Shown here: in pieces, positions 10,601-22,520 of the stretch
Numbering within the stretch: position 1 is the stretch's first letter
Layout of the letters: each line of letters begins with the position of its first letter
NCBI GenBank assembly: GCA_004835665.1
Contig: RBKR01000003.1
Span: 1,674,001-1,738,000, forward strand
From: Phoma sp. XZ068
Lineage: Eukaryota > Ascomycota > Dothideomycetes > Pleosporales > Didymellaceae
Direction: 5' to 3'
Length of the DNA: 64,000 nucleotides
Program-made: the position numbers and the translations under genes
Notes under the pieces: generated by a model
Told to the model about the DNA's origin: nothing
Database searches by the model: none
What the model saw: the letters and a program-made list of their open reading frames with translations, nothing else

Positions 10601-12708
10601 GTCCCATGAAGAAGTGTTGCACGTAGAGTGCGTACTTGATCTGGTAATCCACTGATGGGGATCTCTGTAATCAGACGTACGGGCCACGCGGCGGGCTAAT
10701 TGATGGTAAGTTTTGTATCCTGTGCGAGGAAAGATATGGCTTACCAATGATAGATCCACATCCTGTCCCATGGATCCAGTAGCGATGAGCCATTGCATGT
10801 AGCGCCCGGCTGCAAATGTCCTCGAGCGTACCAATTCAGAGATGATCTTGAAGACTATTCGAGGATCGCCACTCTTGGCCCAAGTCATACCCTCAAGATA
10901 TGTTGTAATGCATTCATATATGTCTGCGCCCAGATGAGCCCACCTGCGTAGCAATCGGGTTGCCAAGCAGGCTCTGTGTGAGCCTTCGCGATAACATGAG
11001 CATGCCCATTGAAGCAGGACTGATACTAAGTTGACAGGATTTGACATAATATCCATACAATCTGTAGAGACCTCTTCAATATGGATCATCTTGTTGTAAT
11101 CGATGTGGTCCAAAATGCGATAGATTCGACCAGCGGATGTGGTAGAAGCTGCCAGACTCTTCTTGGACGATTGCTGTAGCCTGCGGTTCCGTTCATCCAA
11201 TCTTTGTACTCCATGTATAATCTGAGGATGGTTGGTTTTTGCTGCGAGACCGTGGAGAATGATGCTGTTTTGACGCCAGGAGCTTGGAAGAAGCAGACAT
11301 GCAGGGCGTATAGCGAGAAGCTTGATTAGGGTGTTTTCGAGAAACTGCGATAATCTAGACGGCGACAACTGAACATCTTGTTGAGAAAGCTGTTGTATGT
11401 TAGCAAGTAAATGGTTTGATACGTAGAGAATGCTCGCCTTCGTCATGTGGTTGAGCAGCGCCTGCGCAAGACGCTTGCCACGCATTCGACACGAGGTGAT
11501 GTCCTTCCAATAGGCCGGGATAGATACAATCAGAAGCCATATGAATAGACGCTCAGACGAACATAATCCCAAACTGTGAAGAATCCAATCGAGGAAATGG
11601 TCCACATCTAGTAGACACTCCTTATACAGAAAGGTTGCCAGTTGCAGTCTACGTATTGTTAGCTTGTTCGGCATCCAGTACGAAGGGTATCGTACGAGTA
11701 TGTAATGCGAGTCTTCCACTCTCCAGTGCCAATACTGGAAAGGATGCCGTCCAAGAACTGCTCAACCGAGCTTGTCCATCCTCGAACCCACGTTACTGTA
11801 CCGGCCTGGCCCTTTCGCTTGTGAGCGCGCAGCTCGTTGATGCCCACGCATTTGGCCAGCCACAAAGCTCTTGGGAGAGGTATGTTCTTGTTCAAACACT
11901 GCTCCAATAACACTTTGCCGGTAAGGCCGTGCGGTATGGTTCGACTCAGGCGACGAAGGCCATGAGCTGGGTTCGACAAATCGTGCAGCCACTGCTCTCT
12001 TGCGGTGTCGCGAAGGGTAAGGCGTGGGGGAGGCTTGAAGGTGTTCGGCTCCTGGAGCCGTCCGGTCTGCTGACGCTTCTCCAGCACAGCGACGAACAGC
12101 GTCGACAGTGTTGAGAGGCCAGACTTGTTCTTCAGGTTCGACCATAACGACGGACGGGCTGTATTCGTCTCGTTCATAATCTGCGGCTTGTTGCTGATGC
12201 CGGCCTTGACCAGCGCCTCGGTCAGCGTATCCTCGGGATTGTTGCCGGTCCATGGAAAAACATCCGCAGCCTTGCCCCCAGGGAGGTGGACAGGCGACGA
12301 CACAACCTCAGGCGCCTGCGCATTGGGATACTCCTTCACGCCCGTCCCGCCCGGGACAATGCGACGCTGGTTCGGCGCACCCCTCAGGTGTACGGAGCCT
12401 GGCCGCGGCGGCACGGGTAGATTCGCGGTCGGTTGGTATGGGAAGGGGTGGTGGAGCGGAAGCTCGTAGCCGTCGGTGGGTGCAGTGCCGTAGAACAGCT
12501 GCGGCCGCCCCCGGGGCAGTGGTCTTGCGGTGTCGCCGGCGCCATTGTGTGCTGGGGGGCGCTCGTCCTCGAGGGTGGGATCGATGCAGTCGGGCTGGGG
12601 AAGCGCCGTGTTCAGCGGCTTCGAGGGCCGCCGCCGCACCTGGGTTCGGGGAGGCACACCACCGCCACGGGACTGCTCATGGATTCCCGGGCCAGGACGA
12701 GAGGTCAT
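7627..12708 (-). CDS. SRB8: Mediator complex subunit 12 (CDK8 kinase module)
   Basis: Six exons were reconstructed: 12708-11696, 11648-10745, 10695-10397, 10348-8878, 8830-8544 and 8497-7627. The introns are 46-49 nt and the product is 1614 aa. The Med12 N-terminal domain includes FPWTGNNPEDTLTE, LRRLSRTIPHGLTGK and LLEQCLNKNIPLPRALWLAKC, which are hallmarks of fungal Srb8. The long helical middle is typical of the family. The last 160 residues are Gln-rich with short His-Pro-Gln repeats. Srb8 tethers Cdk8/cyclin C to Mediator and mostly represses transcription. The start is set at the MTSRPGPG methionine, as in other fungal homologues. An in-frame ATG at 12849 would add 47 residues. Confidence 0.9.
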
Positions 12709-13073
12709 CGCACCGAGAGCGGGTTCATCGTTGACGGTATGCGCGGGCGGGCAGTGAGACGCTCCGAGGTGGATGGCGAGAGGGCGAGGAGCTGCAGCGG
12801 GCAAAGACTCGGCGGCGGAGACAGGAGGGAGGGAGTGGGATCTGAGCAAGTATGATCTGCAGCCTCGCAGGGTCCTGCCAAGGGTGGGTAGTCACGGACG
12901 CGGACGCAGACGCAGACGGGGACGGAGACGTGTTGAGAGGTTCCGATGGATGGCGAGATACCGAGTATCGCGCCAGCGCGCCGGCCCTGAACTCCACCTC
13001 ACGTTACGGCATCAACACCACCACCTCATTCTTCGTCCCCACTGCGGCCTTACACCGCTCACATAGCTCCACA
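12709..13073. promoter_or_regulatory. Divergent promoter region, MED12 / Asterix
   Basis: 365 bp between start codons. It holds an imperfect hexanucleotide run of gacgcr type at about 12896-12930. No TATA box was recognised. Confidence 0.4.
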
Positions 13074-13869
13074 ATGGCCTCACTCCAGGGAAAGAAGGAT
13101 ATGCGACGCGCCGACCTCAGTATGTGCCTGCGCCCGCCCCCAATCGCCCCCAGCCATTCGCCGAGTTCCCCTTTACGCAGCTGCGCTGCAATCGCACCGG
13201 TTCATGGAAGATCACGTGCACTGACATTTAACAGTCGTGCCCTACGCCGAACCGGCCAAGGACAAGTCGGACGGCGACATGTCGAGTACGTGGCTGCCTG
13301 TTTGCGTGGATGCAGCCAGTGATACTGATGCAGCCTTCTAGGCACAATGGCCAGCACCCTGCCCATGGCCGCTGTATGTACCACTCTCCACGTCTATGTC
13401 GCACGGCTGATATGAGGTCCAGATATTCACCCGGAACAAGTACGGCACCCCTATCTAGATTGGCTTACAGCACTGACATGGCTCCCCTCGAATAGGATGA
13501 TCGGCTGGTAAGTTGTCAGCTTGGTTTGCCCGATCGCCTATTGATTCGCTGCAGGGTGTCCGTGGTCTTCTCCGTGCAGTCGTGGCTCGCTGAGACCCCA
13601 GAGCAAAAAAAGACGTCCACCACTCCGGCCTACTTTTCAGTTGGCATGGCCAGTAAGCAGCCCGTGCCTTACCGAATAGAAAATCTGCTAACTTGCCGCA
13701 GTCATGTCTCTGCTCGTTGTAAGTTTTCGAACCTGTCATCGAGCTGCTCACGATCAACTGACTCGGTATCACAAAGGGTTACTCTTCACTCATTCTGCCG
13801 CCCCCACCTGGCAGCATTGGTACAGGTACTGGAACACAAGCAGCACCGGCTGCGGCGCCTCCGTCGTAG
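13074..13869 (+). CDS. Asterix / PAT complex subunit (UPF0139, WDR83OS family)
   Basis: Eight exons are needed for a 121-aa protein: 13074-13119, 13235-13285, 13342-13373, 13423-13439, 13496-13507, 13555-13652, 13702-13718 and 13777-13869. The product starts with MASLQGKKDMRRADL and continues with STMASTLPMAA, IFTRNK, MIGW and QSWLAETPEQKK, all typical of the family. It ends with a Gly/Ala/Pro-rich tail. Asterix partners CCDC47 in the ER chaperone complex that shields transmembrane segments during insertion. Three exons are microexons of 17, 12 and 17 nt. All seven introns are GT-AG and restore one frame, so confidence is high despite the fragmentation. Confidence 0.92.
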
Positions 13870-14358
13870 TTTTCACCATGCATGCATGCAGCGTTGCTGT
13901 GGTCAGTATCGGCGCGCTAGGCCGTTGAGCACGACAGGTGTATTGTGTAACTGTACCGGGAGCGAGGCAGGACACAGCGCGTGTGGCAGACTTGGACTTG
14001 GGGTAGATCGAGGCTTGAGATGCGTATATTAAAAAGTTGAATAGAACCATGTAATCCACTTAAGGAAATAATATTCAGAGAGTTGGGCATCTTGCAATCT
14101 GCTGTTTCACTCGTGCCTTCCGATCCAGGACTCAACAGGGCAACTACGACGTAAATGGCGGTCTGTGCGGTTGCCGCTCCCCGCCGCCCCACCATTACTA
14201 CTTCCTTCACGAAACACCTGGACAGATACTCTCACCTCCCACTCACACGACCACTCTGCCACCAGACGCACGTACTACTATTCTCAGCTGTACCGGCATA
14301 GCATACCCCGCGAAAATAACAACAACCCACCCACAGCGCACACGCAACACTTGTTTGT
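13870..14358. promoter_or_regulatory. Spacer upstream of eIF1
   Basis: 489 bp of Asterix 3' region and eIF1 promoter/5' UTR. The last 100 bp are rich in C and A (cac, aac runs) and pyrimidines, typical of highly expressed fungal genes. No further gene is seen. Confidence 0.4.
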
Positions 14359-14911
14359 ATGTCCATCGAGAATCTCAAGACCTTCGACCCGTTCGCGGAA
14401 GCCGATGAAGGCACCGGCGAGAAGTCCTCAGCGCAGTCCCAGGACTACATCCACATCCGTATCCAACGTACGTATTCGCGGCTCTGATCCCATCTCTTAT
14501 CGTGCGCAGCGACACCCTCACTCGCCCACCTCAGCGCCCTAAAATTCTTCGACTTTCCCACCAGGGCACCGCTCTGTCGCTACCAAAAATACATACAACC
14601 CACACTAACATGACATAGAGCGCAATGGACGCAAGACCTTGACCACCGTCCAGGGCCTGCCCAAGAAGTTCGACCAGAAGAAGATCCTCAAGGTCATCAA
14701 GAAGAAGTTCGCCTGCAATGGAACCATAGTCGCAGACACCGAAATGGGTGAGGTCGTCCAACTCCAGGGAGACCAGCGCAAGGATATCCAGGACTTCTTG
14801 ACCGACAAGAAGGAGGGCCTTGGTCTTGATGTGAAGACCATCAAGGTGAGTCACCCAACACGTGAAGCCACCGGGCCACATATTGACAACACACAGGTCC
14901 ACGGTTTCTAA
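14359..14911 (+). CDS. SUI1: Translation initiation factor eIF1
   Basis: Three exons, 14359-14467, 14619-14845 and 14897-14911, give 116 aa. The last exon encodes only VHGF and the stop. The SUI1 domain is complete: RNGRKTLTTVQGLP, KKFDQKKILKVIKKKFACNG, and a GDQRKDIQDFL segment. eIF1 binds the 40S subunit and enforces start-codon fidelity during scanning. The frame stays open through the last intron, but splicing is needed to give the conserved KVHGF terminus. First intron 151 nt, second 51 nt. Confidence 0.96.
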
Positions 14912-15442
14912 ACGCTATCAAATGCGAGTCCCCTCCTCCAGGCACACGCACCGCCTCGGGTTCCACGGGACACGGGTTCTACCCTCCATGCGTTCATGAT
15001 GTTCGTTTTGCTGAGGCTGGCACGGGAGGAACGGCACGATAGTGCCGTGGGGACGGATACTACGGGACTGTTCGCAACATGCGCTGGACGTCGAGAATGT
15101 TTATGCGTCCAGGAATGATACCAATGGCTAGAATTTTTGACGACATGAATCTTTACATCCTCCAAGATTTGAGCCTTTGCTCCACCGTGTTGCCCCGCTA
15201 TTGACGTCGCACTACGCACGTAAGAATCCGTTTTCTGGCGTGAGATGCTGCCAATTGACCACAAAGTGAATTTGCAAATCAGACCTCGAGGATGTTCGCA
15301 ACATCCGTCATGAAAATGCGCATGTGATAACAACCTTGTTGTTCCAAGGTTTCTTTTAACAGCAATCTATACAGTCGCCTATGTCCTGGTATGTACACAA
15401 CTAGTTTACATATTCCCCGCTTCCAACACACCCACCTCACTC
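14912..15442. other. Convergent spacer, eIF1 / Mba1-like
   Basis: 531 bp without a supported gene; presumably two 3' UTRs. Confidence 0.45.
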
Positions 15443-16564
15443 TCATGCCGACGCAGTCTGGATATCCAGCATCCTCTTCCAGTACTGCTCATCGTCCTCG
15501 ATCCTGGCTGGCGTAGACGCATTGGTAAAACCCCACACCTTCCAGTCCTCCTCCTTTCCATCCAGAACCCTCGTCTGCATGACCAGGTACTCGACAACAG
15601 TCTCCACCTTCCCCTCTGTCTTGAGCTCCGAAGACACTTCCGGTGCTGTGGTGGCACTGACAGCGTCCTTCTTGCCCCGCGCGTTGCTGGGTTTCCACTT
15701 CGGCGCGCGGGTCTTGTTCACAGTGCCGGCAGAATAGGTGGGTGTAATGGACAGCTGCTGTTCAGACTCCAAGCGGACGACGCATTGGCGGTAGGAAGTA
15801 TCCGGGTGGTCGCCTCCGAGCGGGGAGCAGCGGTGCGAGACGATGCGCGCAGACTTGATCTTGTGGAGTTGCCAGGACATTTTCATGGGGCCGCGAGCAG
15901 CGATTTGGTTACGCAGGGAAGCGGCGAGGGGAGGGAGGCAGATGTCTCGGAGAGCTTTGGCGTCGCCACTAGAAAAGAGTCAGTTCAGTATTCGATTGTG
16001 GTATACAAGACTTTTGTGTAAAGGGGAGGCATACGTAGCAAGTAGAGTGTAGTAGTTCTTGTACATCTTCTTCGCCATGTCCTTCAGCTCGTTCTGCTTC
16101 ATGAAGTCCACAGGCAGGTAAGACATGATGCCCTTCTTGTGCACACATCTCTTGAAATGGCTCCGTGTGTACAATGCCGTGAACCTTGCCTTGAGCAGCA
16201 GCCAGAAGTAGCTGTAGAACTCCCAGCTCGTAGGCTTCGGCAGCTGGCTAAACGGTGCGCGGATGATCGTGTTCTGCAGCAACCCAATATCCTCAGCCAT
16301 CTCTTGCGCCTCCCGTTTGTCCGTGTCCATGTGCGGGGATGGTTGACCGTGAACTGTCGCTTCTGCAGCTGCCATTTGCATTCTCGAATCAACCAGTCTG
16401 TTTTCCTTCCGACGTGGTCGTGCAGGGGTCGAAGAGAAGGCACGCGCAGACGTTGCGCTGATGCATCGCGGTGTGGATGGGACGGTGCGCCGTTGGAAGA
16501 GGCATTGGCGGCGCATTGGGTGCGCTGGTAACCGCGCTATTCGAAGGGGGATCTGTGTCGACAT
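15443..16564 (-). CDS. Mitochondrial inner-membrane ribosome receptor, Mba1/mL45-like (Tim44-like fold)
   Basis: Exons 16564-16035 and 15968-15443 are split by a 66-nt intron and give 351 aa. The N-terminus is rich in Arg, Ser and Thr with no acidic residues for about 45 residues, fitting a mitochondrial presequence. The core LPKPTSWEFYSYFWLLLKARFT, and the helix TGDAKALRDICLPPLAASLRNQI rebuilt across the intron, match the Tim44-like domain of Mba1 and mL45. Such proteins link the mitoribosome exit tunnel to the inner membrane for insertion of Oxa1 substrates. I cannot decide between a strict Mba1 orthologue and mL45; fungi generally use one for both. Confidence 0.75.
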
Positions 16565-17037
16565 GTTGGGTGGTGTGGCGCGAATGGGTCGCGTTGGAGA
16601 TGGGACAAAAGTTCACGAAGTTCGAATGGTTCGGAGAATGGACGCACAGACCACCTCATCGACCATTGCGTGCCTTCATAAATAATTGCACTGAGTTCTG
16701 CTGAATCTTGCAGCTTTTGAAATTGCAAAGACGTAATTGAGTGAGATGTGATTATCATTATTTTGCTTTCTCATGTGTCTTTTGGTACCTGAGCTAGGCT
16801 CACTCATACTAATCGTACTCTTACAGCTTACATCGTTTACAGTTACTTCAAATCCGCAGCCCTACCGCGCCAAGTTCTATACATCTTTTGTTATACAAGC
16901 GTTCCGTAAGGTCGGAGATGGGTGGGTATTATTCACACCGAGTATGATGACGCCGTCAGTATATGCTCCCAAACAACGCCGTGTCTATGCAGTCAAGTGT
17001 TGTACATGCGAAGGAAAGAAAATCAAGTGAGGCGCTT
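16565..17037. other. Spacer between Mba1-like and RIM2
   Basis: 473 bp with the Mba1-like promoter and the RIM2 3' region. Small open frames here have no recognisable content. Confidence 0.4.
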
Positions 17038-18240
17038 TTACATGTTGCTGGACTCGCCGAGGAGCTTTAGTACGCCCTCGTACGTGCCGAACATGATGGC
17101 GGCGCTGGGAACGACACGGAACATGTGGGGTACCAGTCCACCGTAGAGCGCCGCCATGCCCTCTTCCTTCCAGATGAGCTTGAAGCACTGTGCGAGACCG
17201 GTGTACTTGAGACGACCGTCTTGTTGGGGAGCTTGTCGTAGTCGTGTTCGGACGACCTCGTGAGGGTATGTGATGAGTGCGGCAATGAATTTGGCGGCGC
17301 CGGCGGCGGAGACCTTGCCCGTCCAGTCGACTGTCTGGTCCCAGATTGTCGGTGCCCGTCCGCTCGCCGCCACTCGCTCAGCTCGCCTTGCTAGACCGAG
17401 CTTCATTTGTTCGTACATCATCCATTGTAATGTGCTCTCTGAAACACCAAGGTAGCTGGCAGTCAATCCGCGATACAGCCCAAAGAATCCTTCTTTCCTT
17501 ATGGTCTGCATTGTGCAATCAAGAGCGTTCTTGTACTGGCGACCACGACCGTCGGTGTGACTGTTCTTGTCCAGCTGTAATCGGGTCTTGACCAGCCAGA
17601 TTGGGTTCGTTGCAGTTCCAGTCACAATACCAGCTGATGCTGCAGAGCACAGGTGAACCCACGCAGCTTCTTGTCCGTTGTTGAATTGTGTGCTGATAAC
17701 TTTCTTGCTGTTGCCGTACATGTAGAAGTTGATGGCGCGAGCCGGGACCACACCGATCAGGTTGGGCCCAAGGCCTTTGAAAAGCGCGCGCCAACCCTCT
17801 GCCTTGGGGACCTGCCACAAGATCTCTCCTGTTTCGCGGATGTGAAGCAACGAGCTGCGGGCAAATGACATGGTCTCGATAGGCGGTAGCCCCCGGGCGG
17901 CTCTCATGGCGGCGAGGTGTTGCTGGTAATAGGTTGACTGCAGGCGCGTCTTGAGAACGTCAAGCGGTGCGGTCAGGGTCGCGGAGGCCATGCCACCAAG
18001 ACTAGTTATTGTCAGCCTTCTATGTCGTCTTGCTGCTCTCGAACAGGATTTGCCTCACCCTCCAGCAACGAAATGCGCCCATGACTTTGCAAACGCCGGG
18101 CCTCCAGCGGCTACTGGGGCACCATCCGGTAGTTTCGCCGGTACGACTTCGCCCAGTTCGCGTGAAGAAGGTAGCGATGTCTGGCCATATTGGGGGTTGT
18201 CTCGAATGCCTCGAGGCGCAGAGGCGTGTTCGAAGCTCAT
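17038..18240 (-). CDS. RIM2: Mitochondrial pyrimidine nucleotide carrier, Rim2-type
   Basis: Exons 18240-18059 and 18001-17038 (57-nt intron) give 381 aa, close to yeast Rim2. Three mitochondrial-carrier repeats are visible by their signatures PLDVLKTRLQ, PIWLVKTRLQ and PHEVVRTRLR. The spliced HFVAGGLGGMASATLTAPLD joins the first exon to the first repeat. Rim2-type carriers exchange pyrimidine (deoxy)nucleotides across the inner membrane for mitochondrial DNA and RNA synthesis. The long insert between the first signature and the first matrix helix is typical of this subfamily. The gene is divergent from CIA30. Confidence 0.88.
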
Positions 18241-18543
18241 TTAGAGATAGCGCGTCGCGTGGAAAGAATGGAAAGGTTCAAGAAGGCGCGCACAGTACGT
18301 TGTGTGTATGTGCGAAAAAGAACGACGCAACTCAAGGTTGTGGTACTGATTAGTTGAAGGCAAAATATAATGGAGAACTTTAGCATGCAAGATGCAGGAC
18401 GCCATCCAGACCAGACGCCAAAATTTGGCTAGTCGCTCGGACCGGGGGCACCTGCATGGTTCGCCGCGGGCGTCATCGTTTCACCGCGGCAGCCAAAGTC
18501 GCCATCCCACAGCGAGCAATTGACGCGACCAGCACATAGCACG
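18241..18543. promoter_or_regulatory. Divergent promoter, RIM2 / CIA30
   Basis: 303 bp between start codons of two mitochondrial genes. No named site recognised. Confidence 0.4.
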
Positions 18544-19427
18544 ATGCGCCCAACTGCACAGTGTCTTGCGCCTGGAGGCTTCTTCTCCCGTAGTTTGGAT
18601 GAGCTCAAACGCCTCTCACTGTTTGGTATGCTTCTTTGCAGGTCTATCATGCGACACCCAGGCTAACCAGCGTAGCCCTCAAACTCGAAGGCTTGAGCTC
18701 TCCTCGTAAACCATTTCCTCTGGTCCGTTTCGAGAATGCCGAGGATCTGAAGCAATGCAAGAAGATGAGCGACAAGGACATTGGAGGCTACTCTACCGTC
18801 AACTTCGACCACCACCCCGTCACCCAGACCGAGCCCGCACACGCACGCTTCCACGGCACCATATCTACACAGCTACCCCACAATCAACCACACATTCAGA
18901 GGACAGGATACGCAGGGTTCAGGACGCTCGAGCGCGGCCGAACCATTTTCGGCCAGTCGTTCTGGGATGTTAGCTTGTACGGCTACTTGGCCTTGCAGTT
19001 CAAGTCGGATGGGCGCAAGTACTTTGTAAACGTGCAGACCGATTCCATCGTGCCCACAGACATCCACCAACATCTGCTGCATTCCAAGACACCGGGTGAG
19101 TGGGAGACTGTGCTCATCAAATGGAGCGAGTTTGTTCGAACGAACCACGGTCAGGTCGTTGAGCCGCAGAGGGAGATGTTGACACAGAAGGTTCGCACAG
19201 TGGGCATCTCCTTGATAGACAGGATACCCGGCCCTTACGATCTGAGCATTGGGAACATTTGGGCGACAAATGCGACTAAGGAGGACGATATCCTGCAAAA
19301 TGCGCCTGGTGTCATTCAAGGCTTGCCCGTAGGTTCGCTCAGGCGCGGAGATTACAACAAGAATGTTGGGAGAAGGGACTCTGTGCAAGAGGAATCAGTG
19401 CGCGACATTACCGAGACAAATAGATAG
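18544..19427 (+). CDS. CIA30: Complex I intermediate-associated protein 30 (CIA30/NDUFAF1 family)
   Basis: Exon 1 (18544-18620) starts MRPTAQCLAPGGFFSRSLDE. A 50-nt intron (18621-18670) has the unusual donor gtttgg. Exon 2 runs 18671-19427, giving 277 aa. This junction is chosen because it restores the family spacing in LKRLSLVALKLEGL. The CIA30 domain follows (GYSTVNFDHH, FWDVSLYGYLALQFKSDGRK, ISLIDRIPGPYDLSIGNIWA). The protein is an assembly chaperone for the membrane arm of complex I in mitochondria. CIA30 is found near MAT in several Dothideomycetes (recalled, not checked). Confidence 0.88.
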
Positions 19428-19844
19428 GGAAGCTGATATAAGCCTATTTGAGCGTTCAAAGCAATTCTTCAAATAACACAGCAAGTATTTCGTGCGCACC
19501 TCGTCATATACATGTACAGAAAGATAGCAAATGCGACATACAAAAATACCATCTTTGGACTTCAACAGCTGAGCGGTAACTTATATACATTGACTTGAAA
19601 TGAACGTGACTACGCGTTTGGGTGTTTCGCTTAGCTCGCGCTTGTCTTACACCGCGTTCAAACAACAAGCACTGCATCCGTACCACTAGACGTGCTTGAT
19701 CGCTAACCTAGCTTCATTTCCATCGTCTGAAACCGATAGGATATCTGCAGAGCAATGTTGCAAGTGTAAGGAGCAGCAAGAGTCTCACATCCGGTGGGCT
19801 TTACAGAGCGCTCTCAGTCGCAGACCGGACCTTCAAAGTTCGAC
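19428..19844. other. Spacer upstream of APC5
   Basis: 417 bp with no supported gene. It presumably carries the CIA30 3' UTR and APC5 promoter. Confidence 0.4.
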
Positions 19845-22330
19845 ATGGGCACAGCACGCTATCTTACAGCGCAGAAGATTAGTCTGCTGGTCTTGCTACG
19901 ATTATACTGTAGTTCTACGCTGCCGTCTTCAGCAACCATACCCATACTCTCCTTCATCCTTTCAGCTACACTGCCCTCAACTTCTTCAAGCGCCAAATCC
20001 CACCGCTCGTCTGCGGTTCATAATCCCTCCTTCTCTATCGACAGTTTCGAAGATGTTCTCCAAGGTCACGCCTCCAACATGCCTGGTCGCACACTGTTGG
20101 ACCTATTCCTCAAGAGCATGTGGGAGATGAACTCGTTTGATGCATTGCACACTCTCTTCGACAATCTTGGCGAGCTTCTGATGACCCCTCCCAGTCAAGA
20201 GGGCGAATTGCAAGAGCGCATCTATCTCTCCAAGACTTCTCCTTTGGGCGTCTTTGTGCGACGAGCGCGGCTGGAGTTTGACAGGTTACAGTTTGAGGAT
20301 ACAATCGCGCTCTGGTCGTCATTCGTCAAATACCGAGCCCCCACAGCGCAATGGACCAAGCGGCTTGCCGGACTTGCTGCAAGTGGTGTAGATGCCGTTG
20401 TCGCCGAGATGGGCATGCAAGAAAGTGACGGTGTCTACGAGATAGCTTACGGGGACCTCAACGAGCCAGATGATGGGACGCAAGGCGTGAGTCTGGACGA
20501 CCTTGACCGGATATTGGAGTTTCAACTTGATCGCCTACAACGCTTCGGCGACAGAGTACCAGAGACAATGAGGATACAGCTTCGTGGAATGCTTGCGTCG
20601 CCTAGGACTGCGCATCGGCAAGCACATCTCGTTCAGTTCTTCGATGCCTGGAAAGCAGGAGACTATACATCCGCGTTCGACAACTTGCACCGCTACTACG
20701 ATTATGCCATGCAGACACGCGAGAAGATCCATTATCAGTATGCATTGCTCCACATGGCAATACTGCAAGCCGACTTTGGTTGCTTTGGTGAAGCAATCGC
20801 TGCCATTAATGAAACGATTGCGACAGCACGAGAGAGTCAGGACATGACATGCTTAAGCTTCAGTTTGAGCTGGCTCAACCATATGAACAAAGCATACCCC
20901 AAGCAGATGAAGGGAGCGGGCTACATGAGCATGCTGGGGAGCGAACGAGATGCTCTGACGTTTCTCAAGGCGAAGGCCCGGGAGTCCAAGATGTATAACC
21001 TACTAAGTGCAACATTGCTCAACGAAGCAAAGTTGAGCCTTTCAATGGTACGATCAGCCGTTTTCTTCACTCGGATGCCATGTGGTCGTAACTAACGAGA
21101 GCGAGTAGGGCGATTCGATATCTCGTGCCTTCGAGCATATCTACCAGTCATCCCACCTTAACATCAAAGAACATGTCAACAGTTACGGCGGCCAGATGCT
21201 GTTGCAATCCACCCTGTACTCCCGTCTCGGGATACCACACCTGGCGAATGTGCATTGCGAGCTACTCCTCGATTGTCATGGAGCCAGCTGTCCGATCGAT
21301 GAGAAGCTCCGAGCAGTAGGGAGGCAGGCTTTCATTGTATGTTCTAGCTTCTCATTACATTGCCATTATCAGGCGTTTGACTGACGGACAATTAGATGAG
21401 CCAGAATGGGCGTTATGATGAAGCTATCGAAGCATTCGAGTCCATCGACACGACTAATCAAAATAAGTCGCTGAAGTTCAATCAGTATCTCATCCTCTGC
21501 GTCGGCATCATTAAGCTCAAGCGAGCCATCAGAAGGTTCGGGTCTTCTTTCCACAACATCATACTGCTATACAGACTGGAGCTAATGAATCTAGATCTAA
21601 CTGGTCAACCTGTTCTCACCTACTTGCAACCCTCAAACCCTCGACAGACCCATCTTCAGACACGCTCGACCCCGAGCTTCACTTCCTCCTCTCTGAAGCC
21701 TACATCGACTACCTCGTGTCGAGAGGTGACTACTCGGTAGCTTTCACAACGATCTCAAATCTTGCGCAGTCGCTCAAGGATGACAACGCAGATATCCTAC
21801 AGCGCGTCTCGGTCCTGCTCATGAAGGCCGATCTCTTTCGCAAAGTCGGCAAGCCGGAGCTCGGATTCAGTGTTGCGTTGCGCGCTGCGAGTGTCGCATA
21901 CAAAGCGAAGTTGATGCCCAGCCTGTGGTCTGCGGTTGGCCTACTTGCAAACATCTTGAACGGGCTGGGCGAGTGTGCAAGTGCAAGGCGTCTACTTGAG
22001 GCTGTGCTACCACAGTCTCTCGAGAACGGAGACAATATGCTTTCTGGCACGTTATACTCGCATCTAGGTGACTCATTTATGGGCCTTGCCGATCCGGCAA
22101 AGACGACCGAACCTCGACTACAGACCAGTTATATTGCAAAGGCCGAACTGTACATTGACAGAGCCAGGGAGTGTTTCAAGAGAAGCTCGTTTTTGGACGG
22201 CGAATGCGAACAGCTTATGAAGAAGGCGATGATCGCGAAGCTGCGAGGTGACGAGAAACTCGCAGAGGAGTGGAGTCAGAATCACAACCGTGTGTGGGAA
22301 GAGGGTATGAAAAGCATCGAGCAAACCTGA
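19845..22330 (+). CDS. APC5: Anaphase-promoting complex subunit 5
   Basis: Four exons, 19845-21047, 21109-21336, 21396-21535 and 21595-22330, give 768 aa. The N-terminus RYLTAQKISLLVLLRLY is the conserved Apc5 start. The rest is TPR-like helical repeats, including DNLHRYYDYAM and YDEAIEAFESI. Apc5 is a scaffold of the cyclosome ubiquitin ligase. The third intron has a non-consensus donor, gttcgg, yet the splice gives the expected KLKRAIRRSNWSTCSHLLATL. An upstream in-frame GTG exists, but the ATG at 19845 fits the family. APC5 next to COX13 and APN2 is the known MAT-flank order. Confidence 0.9.
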
Positions 22331-22520
22331 GTCGGGTGAGCTGCATGGCAAGATAGGCGATAGTAGCAACAGGCACAGAAGCATAGCGGACGCAGATCAG
22401 GTACAAAAGAAATGTATTGCTGGTTCTACGCCTGCAGCTGGCGTTCTACTATTTACACATTGGGCCTGAGAAGACTTCCAAGATACCATGAATCCAATGG
22501 GTTGATGGATATAGAAGCAT

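Noticed and set aside
14639..14911. eIF1 read through its last intron
   Set aside because: The frame is open, but the read-through lacks family support while splicing gives the conserved KVHGF end.
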